Assembly: GCA_947381875.1 (NCBI GenBank)
Contig: CANCXY010000126.1
Location: 1 to 9,656 of the forward strand
Length of the DNA stretch: 9,656 bases
Reading direction: 5' to 3'
Source: an uncultured Clostridia bacterium
GTDB lineage: Bacteria > Bacillota > Clostridia > Oscillospirales > Ruminococcaceae
In this document: positions 5,465 to 9,656 of the stretch, one piece after another
How positions within the stretch are numbered: position 1 is the first letter of the stretch
Layout: each line of letters opens with the position of its first letter
Made by a program: the position numbers and the translations under genes
Notes under the pieces: model-generated
Database searches by the model: none
The model's input: only the letters and a program-made list of their open reading frames with translations
Told to the model about the DNA's origin: nothing

Positions 5465-6312
5465 TGCTCTATGCGCACAGAATGGCGCAGGCGTTCGAGA
5501 AGCACGGTATTCCGAAGGACGACGCGCAGTTTGAAGCGGCGGAGATTTACCGCCATGCCACGGGTGAGGACCCGTATATCCGTGTGAAGGAACACCCGTA
5601 CTATGTGCGCGGCCAGCAGCTTTTTATGAAGGACGCCAGCGAGCGCCGGTGCCGCCGGGAGCCGATCCAGTATATCCTCAAAAACTGGGATTTCATGGAT
5701 TTACGCCTTTCGATGGGGCCGGGGGTGTTCATCCCGCGCGCGGACACCGAAATCGTGGCCGATGAGGCGATCCGCTTCGCGCGGTCGGCGGGGCAAAACG
5801 CGCGGGCCATAGACCTGTGCAGCGGCACCGGGGCAATCGCGATTGCGCTTGCACGGCACGCGCCGCAAACAGCCGTCATGGCGGTAGAGCGTTCCCCGGA
5901 AGCGCTGAAATACCTGCGCGAGAACAACGCGGCCTACGGGGGGAACGTAACGGTGATGGAAGCGGATGTGTTCACATTCCAGAACCGCCTGATAGATGGA
6001 AAGATCGACCTGATTGTGTGCAACCCGCCCTATATCGCGCCGGAGGAAAAGGAAACGCTGCCGCCGGAGCTGAGCTATGAGCCGCCGGAGGCGCTTTTCG
6101 CGGAAAACCACGGCCTCGCGTTCTATGAACACATCGCGCCCGCCTATCTCCCGGCGCTGAAACCCGGCGGCGCGCTGATCCTGGAAATCGGCTGGAAACA
6201 GGCAAAGGCGGTAGAGGAAATCTGCCGCGACGCGGGCTACACAGACATAACCATCCGCCGCGACTTATCGGAAAACCCGCGCTGTGTCAGTGCCCGCAAA
6301 AAAGCAGATTGA
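5461..6312 (+). CDS. prmC: Peptide chain release factor N5-glutamine methyltransferase
   Basis: PrmC methylates the glutamine of the GGQ motif in release factors RF1 and RF2, using S-adenosylmethionine, which improves termination. The 283-residue length is typical. An N-terminal helical domain contains RREPIQYIL (65-73), and FIPRADTEIV is at 90-99. The SAM-binding motif DLCSGTGAIAIALA is at 118-131 and the catalytic NPPY at 188-191. The ATG overlaps the CPBP stop. A second ATG follows immediately at 5464, so the true start could be one codon later. prmC is often next to prfA in Firmicutes, but no prfA is in the window. Its nearest downstream gene is recA, 315 bp away. Confidence 0.94.
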   Translation: MMLYAHRMAQAFEKHGIPKDDAQFEAAEIYRHATGEDPYIRVKEHPYYVRGQQLFMKDASERRCRREPIQYILKNWDFMDLRLSMGPGVFIPRADTEIVADEAIRFARSAGQNARAIDLCSGTGAIAIALARHAPQTAVMAVERSPEALKYLRENNAAYGGNVTVMEADVFTFQNRLIDGKIDLIVCNPPYIAPEEKETLPPELSYEPPEALFAENHGLAFYEHIAPAYLPALKPGGALILEIGWKQAKAVEEICRDAGYTDITIRRDLSENPRCVSARKKAD

Positions 6313-6317
6313 TCTTA

Positions 6318-6463
6318 CCCTTCTCCCCCGCAGAAAGCGGGAAAAAGGGAGTGTCCACATCACGGATTTATTGCCGTGTGTTTCCCCGCCCGTAGGGCGG
6401 GGAAACACACGAAAACACCCCCCGCATGGGACACTCCCCGGAAAGAACACCCCGCCGCGGGTG
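6318..6463. repeat. G-family element G4 with a 16-bp perfect stem
   Basis: The outer inverted repeat is GGGAGTGTCC (6347-6356) with GGACACTCCC (6429-6438). The inner stem is perfect over 16 bp, GTGTGTTTCCCCGCCC (6376-6391) with GGGCGGGGAAACACAC (6395-6410). A flanking hairpin, CCCGC (6327-6331) with GCGGG (6337-6341), comes first. A short CACCC/GGGTG pair (6448-6463) comes after. No T-tract follows any stem on the + strand, so I do not call a terminator for prmC. Confidence 0.7.
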
Positions 6464-6479
6464 CATCCAAAGGATAGGC

Positions 6480-6612
6480 GCGCGGCAATGAAATTGCCGC
6501 GCATGATGGGTTTCCAAAGGGGGCTTGCCCCCTTTGGCGGAGTCCAGAGGCAGAGCCTCTGGCAGGATTCCAAAGGGCAGCGCCCTTTGGGCAGGTCCGG
6601 GCGGCAGCCCGG
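6480..6612 (-). repeat. Hairpin array R5, reverse orientation (E-D-C-B-A), abutting the recA RBS
   Basis: This is the most complete array. E pairs GCGCGGCAAT (6480-6489) with ATTGCCGCGC (6493-6502). D spans 6514-6537 (11-bp stem, loop TT). C spans 6544-6562 and B spans 6570-6590. A pairs CCGGGC (6597-6602) with GCCCGG (6607-6612). Read on the minus strand it is A-B-C-D-E with the same linkers as the forward arrays. The last stem ends three bases before the recA Shine-Dalgarno, so these hairpins would form the recA mRNA leader. Confidence 0.92.
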
Positions 6613-6627
6613 CAGAAAGGGGACAGT

Positions 6628-7872
6628 ATGGCAGAAAAGAAAAAGGCTTCGGCAAAAAAGGTGCAGGTGCAGCCGGCGGACAAAAAGACGGCGTTGGCGA
6701 CGGCGCTGGCGCACATTGAAAAGCAGTTTGGCAAAGGGGCCATCATGAAACTGGGGCAGAATGTGACAATGCAGGTGGATTCCATTTCCACGGGCAGTTT
6801 GTCGCTCGACCTTGCTCTGGGAATCGGGGGGCTGCCGCGCGGGCGCATCGTGGAGGTGTTCGGGCCGGAGGCTTCGGGCAAAACGACGCTGGCGCTGCAC
6901 TGCATCGCCGAGGCGCAGAAGAACGGCGGCGAGGTGGCGTTCATCGACGTGGAACACGCGCTGGACCCGGTGTATGCGCGGGCGCTGGGCGTGGATATCG
7001 ACCGTTTGCTTGTCAGCCAGCCGGACACGGGGGAACAGGCGCTGGAAATCTGTGAGGCGCTGGTGCGGTCCGGGGCGATCGACTGCATCGCGGTGGACTC
7101 TGTGGCGGCGATGGTGCCCCGCGCCGAAATTGAGGGCGATATGGGCGACGCCCATGTCGGTTTGCAGGCGCGTTTGATGAGCCAGGCCATGCGCAAGCTG
7201 ACCGCGCTGATTGGCAAGACGAATACCGTTGTCATTTTCATCAACCAGCTCCGTATGAAAGTGGGCATCAGCTACGGCAACCCGGAGGTGACGGCAGGCG
7301 GCAACGCGCTGAAATACTATTCCTCCGTGCGTATCGACGTGCGCCGCAGCGAGGCGCTCAAGGATTCCGACGGCGTGCAGATTGGCTGCCGCACAAAGGC
7401 GCGCGTGGTGAAAAACAAAGTGGCCCCGCCGTTCCGGGAGGGCATCTTTGACATCATGTTCGGCGAGGGCATTTCCAAAGTGGGCGAGATCCTCGATTTC
7501 GCGGTTGAACTGGACATCATCCAGAAAAGCGGCGCGTGGTTCAGCTATGGGGAAACGCGCATTGGGCAGGGGCGTGACAACGCAAAAAAATTCCTGCTGG
7601 AACACCCTGACATTGCCGCCGAAGTAGAAAAGAAAGTGCGCGAAAACGCCGACAAGCTCTCCTTTGGCAGCAAAAAGAAATCTTCCAAGAAGAAAAAGGG
7701 CCTGGACGATATGGATATGGACCCGGAAGATGAGGTCGTAGAGGACGACGACGCAGACGACGAGGACGGGGACGACGAAGCGCCGGACATTGACGAGAGC
7801 GAAGCGCCCGCCTCTGAGGAACCCGCGCCCAAAGCGCGCCAGCCCATCAACATCCAGATGGAGGAGCCGTGA
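6628..7872 (+). CDS. recA: Recombinase RecA
   Basis: RecA forms nucleoprotein filaments on single-stranded DNA, drives strand exchange and triggers LexA self-cleavage. The 414-residue product has Walker A GPEASGKTT (79-87) and VEHALDP (108-114). Walker B is CIAVDSVAA (153-161), and the L1 region EIEGDMGDAHVGLQARLMS is at 167-185. FINQLRMKVG (204-213) and the L2 segment GNPEVTAGGNALK (217-229) follow. The core ends near 345. An unusual tail follows: a lysine cluster (349-357), then a run rich in Asp and Glu (about 360-399). Common RecA proteins have about 340-355 residues. AAAGGGGA (6616-6623) is the ribosome binding site, rather close to ATG. No CGAAC-N4-GTTCG SOS box is visible upstream. Confidence 0.98.
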   Translation: MAEKKKASAKKVQVQPADKKTALATALAHIEKQFGKGAIMKLGQNVTMQVDSISTGSLSLDLALGIGGLPRGRIVEVFGPEASGKTTLALHCIAEAQKNGGEVAFIDVEHALDPVYARALGVDIDRLLVSQPDTGEQALEICEALVRSGAIDCIAVDSVAAMVPRAEIEGDMGDAHVGLQARLMSQAMRKLTALIGKTNTVVIFINQLRMKVGISYGNPEVTAGGNALKYYSSVRIDVRRSEALKDSDGVQIGCRTKARVVKNKVAPPFREGIFDIMFGEGISKVGEILDFAVELDIIQKSGAWFSYGETRIGQGRDNAKKFLLEHPDIAAEVEKKVRENADKLSFGSKKKSSKKKKGLDDMDMDPEDEVVEDDDADDEDGDDEAPDIDESEAPASEEPAPKARQPINIQMEEP

Positions 7873-8381
7873 CGCCCCAAAAGCGCCCGCGCCCCACAGA
7901 GGACACTCCCCTGTCCCCTGCCGAAGAACAGCGCGCCGCCATTGACAGGGCGCTCACCTGCCTCACGGGCCGCGACTACGCCTCCGGCGAGCTGTACGAA
8001 AAGCTGCGCGAACGTTTCAGCGACCGCGCGGCAGCGGCGGCGGTGGCGGAAATGCGCGGACAGGGGTATTTGGACGACGCGCGGTATGCCGCTTCGCGGG
8101 CGCGCTATTTAGGAGAGGTAAAGCACAAATCCCCGCGCGAGATACGACAGATTTTACGCGGCAAGGGCGTTTCGGACGAGGATATCACCGACGCCATCGA
8201 CGCGCTGGAGGACTACGACGAAACAGAAGCCTGCCGCGCGCTGGTCGAAAAACAATACCTGCGCAAGTTGGAGGCTGGGCGGGAGGACCTGGTGATTGCC
8301 GCGCTGATGCGGCGCGGGTTTTCCTATGGCGTGGCGCGGGAGGCGATCCATTCTATCGATTCCCCCGCCGAAGGCGGGTGA
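7869..8381 (+). CDS. recX: Regulatory protein RecX
   Basis: RecX modulates RecA filament growth and activity. The 170-residue product shows the repeated three-helix pattern of the family: ALTCLTGRDYASGELYEKL (about 28-46), then GYLDDARYAA (66-75), and KSPREIRQILRGKGVSDEDI (about 85-104). The start is GTG at 7869, which overlaps the recA stop (GTGA), with GGAGGAG at 7860-7866 inside the last recA codons. The coupling fits a regulator made in proportion to RecA. The last codons (SPAEGG) coincide with a CCCGCC/GGCGGG hairpin (8364-8378) of the G-repeat type. Confidence 0.9.
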   Translation: MTPQKRPRPTEDTPLSPAEEQRAAIDRALTCLTGRDYASGELYEKLRERFSDRAAAAAVAEMRGQGYLDDARYAASRARYLGEVKHKSPREIRQILRGKGVSDEDITDAIDALEDYDETEACRALVEKQYLRKLEAGREDLVIAALMRRGFSYGVAREAIHSIDSPAEGG

Positions 8382-8384
8382 ATG

Positions 8385-8455
8385 CCGGGCTGCCGCCCGG
8401 ACCTGCCCAGGGGCTCCGCCTCTGGACTCCGCCAAAGGGGGCAAGCCCCCTTTGG
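8385..8455 (+). repeat. Hairpin array R6 (modules A-C-D)
   Basis: The array begins three bases after the recX stop. A pairs CCGGGC (8385-8390) with GCCCGG (8395-8400). C is a variant, CCAGGGGC (8407-8414) with GCCTCTGG (8418-8425), which keeps all eight pairs through one G-U. D pairs CCAAAGGGGGC (8432-8442) with GCCCCCTTTGG (8445-8455). The linkers ACCTGC and ACTCCG match the other arrays. Confidence 0.9.
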
Positions 8456-8490
8456 AAACCCATCACCTGCATCGTTGGACGCGAGCGGTT

Positions 8491-8547
8491 CGCCGCCAGG
8501 GGGCTTTTGTGTATTTCCCCGTCCGCAAGGCGGGGAGATATACAAAC
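8491..8547. repeat. G-family hairpin just upstream of rimO
   Basis: A long imperfect stem pairs 8506-8524 with 8529-8546. It contains the CCCCG(t)CC and GGCGGGG core, one bulged T and two G-U pairs, around the loop GCAA. The left flank CGCCGCCAGGG matches the element at 1591-1600. The stem ends four bases before the rimO Shine-Dalgarno (AGGAGG, 8551-8556) and would lie in its mRNA leader. Confidence 0.65.
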
Positions 8548-8564
8548 AACAGGAGGATACGCTT

Positions 8565-9656
8565 ATGCGGATTGCTTTGATTTCTTTGGGGTGCCCGAAA
8601 AACCAGGTGGACGCGGACGTGATGTGCCACGCCCTGCTGGAAAAAGGGCATACGACAACCGACGACCCCGCCGCCGCCGATGTCGTGATCGTGAACACCT
8701 GCGGCTTTATCGAGAGCGCGAAGCAGGAGGCCATTGGCGCGATTTTAGAGATGGCGGCGCTGAAAAATACACGGCCGCGTTTGAAGATTGTCGTCACCGG
8801 ATGCCTCGCCGAGCGGTACCGGCATGAAATCGCGGTCGAAATTCCCGAAGTGGACGCCGTGGTGGGGCTTGGCTCTCATGCTGCCCTGCCCGCCATTTTG
8901 GAGCGGCTGACCGGGGAAACTACGATGGAGTTTTACGGTGCGAAGGAATCGCTTCCGCTGGGCGGGAAACGGGTGATCAGTACCCCGGCGCACTTTGCCT
9001 ACCTCAAGATTGCCGAGGGCTGTTCCAACCGATGCAGCTATTGTGCCATCCCCCTGATTCGCGGGCCGCTGCGCAGCCGCACTATCCCCGATGTGGTGGC
9101 CGAGGCGCGGTTTCTGGCGGGCGAGGGCGTGAAGGAACTGATCGTCGTGGCGCAGGACATCACGGCCTTTGGCCTTGACCGGGGCGCACCGGAGATTGCG
9201 CCGCTGCTAAATGAGCTGAATCGGATAGACGGCATTGAGTGGATACGCCTGCTCTATGCTTACCCGGAGCGGATCACGGAAGAATTTGTCGCGGCGATGG
9301 CGCGCAATGAAAAAGTGCTGCATTACTTAGACGTACCCATCCAGCATTGTAACGCGGATATCCTGCGCTCCATGCACCGCGCGGGCACGCCGGAGACGAT
9401 CGAACGCGCACTGGCGCGCCTGCGTGCGGCTATGCCGGATATCACCCTGCGCACGACGCTGATTGCGGGCTACCCCGGCGAGACGGAGCAGCAGTTTGAG
9501 GAGCTGTGCGCATTCGTGCGCCGTCAGCGGTTCGACCGCCTGGGATGCTTTGCCTACAGCGAGGAGGAGGGCACCCCCGCCGCCGGGTTGGAACAAATGC
9601 CTTTGGAGGAACGCGAGGAGCGCGCGGCGGCGGTGATGCGCATACAGGCGGAGATT
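8565..9656 (+). CDS. rimO: Ribosomal protein S12 methylthiotransferase RimO (partial, 3' end outside window)
   Basis: RimO is a radical SAM enzyme with two iron-sulfur clusters that adds a methylthio group to a conserved aspartate of ribosomal protein S12. The first 364 codons are open to the window edge. The N-terminal cluster cysteines are C10 (in SLGCPKNQVD, which separates RimO from MiaB), C46 and C80. The radical SAM motif is CSNRCSYC (C153, C157, C160). AQDITAFGLD and DVPIQH are also typical. The C-terminal TRAM domain, which binds the substrate, should lie beyond 9656. The start is fixed by AGGAGG, eight bases before ATG. Confidence 0.95.
   Translation, partial: MRIALISLGCPKNQVDADVMCHALLEKGHTTTDDPAAADVVIVNTCGFIESAKQEAIGAILEMAALKNTRPRLKIVVTGCLAERYRHEIAVEIPEVDAVVGLGSHAALPAILERLTGETTMEFYGAKESLPLGGKRVISTPAHFAYLKIAEGCSNRCSYCAIPLIRGPLRSRTIPDVVAEARFLAGEGVKELIVVAQDITAFGLDRGAPEIAPLLNELNRIDGIEWIRLLYAYPERITEEFVAAMARNEKVLHYLDVPIQHCNADILRSMHRAGTPETIERALARLRAAMPDITLRTTLIAGYPGETEQQFEELCAFVRRQRFDRLGCFAYSEEEGTPAAGLEQMPLEEREERAAAVMRIQAEI

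Noticed and set aside
6265..7605. 446-codon minus-strand open frame opposite recA
   Set aside because: It is antisense to the well-supported recA and runs through the repeat array. High GC content makes long false frames common.

Overview
The window is chromosomal housekeeping DNA from a high-GC Firmicute. It most resembles a Clostridia of the Oscillospiraceae/Ruminococcaceae type. Three things point there: the gene order rpmH-rnpA-yidD-yidC-jag, a YidC without the large periplasmic domain of proteobacteria, and a Jag/KhpB RNA-binding protein. The lineage is inferred from gene content and base composition, not from a database search. All recognised genes are on the + strand.

Region 1-591 has no gene. 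It lies where the dnaA-rpmH divergence and often oriC sit in Firmicutes. It holds palindromic repeats, an AT-rich patch, DnaA-box-like 9-mers and a strong sigma-A-type promoter (366-395) that should drive the first gene block. That block is rpmH (L34), rnpA (RNase P protein), yidD, yidC (membrane insertase) and jag/khpB, ending at 4193. An intrinsic terminator (4438-4475) follows 245 bp later. It lies only 20 bp before the next start codon.

The second block has a CPBP-family membrane protease, prmC (release-factor methyltransferase, ATGA overlap), recA, recX (GTGA overlap) and rimO, which runs off the right edge. recA and recX form the usual recombinase and regulator pair. prmC and rimO both modify the translation apparatus.

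The striking non-genic feature is that six gene-free stretches carry modular hairpin arrays. At least five hairpin types (called A, B, C, D and E here) recur with fixed linkers in a nearly constant order. Forward copies begin just after a stop codon and reverse copies end just before a Shine-Dalgarno sequence. Each array tends to be paired with a second repeat family (called G here) that has a CCCCGCC/GGCGGGG core. Paired changes in the arms keep the stems intact. I do not recognise a named family, and this is the best candidate for something undescribed. Other points are a Jag protein about twice the usual length, a RecA with a long acidic tail, no visible SOS box at recA, and a second DnaA-box-like cluster after jag.
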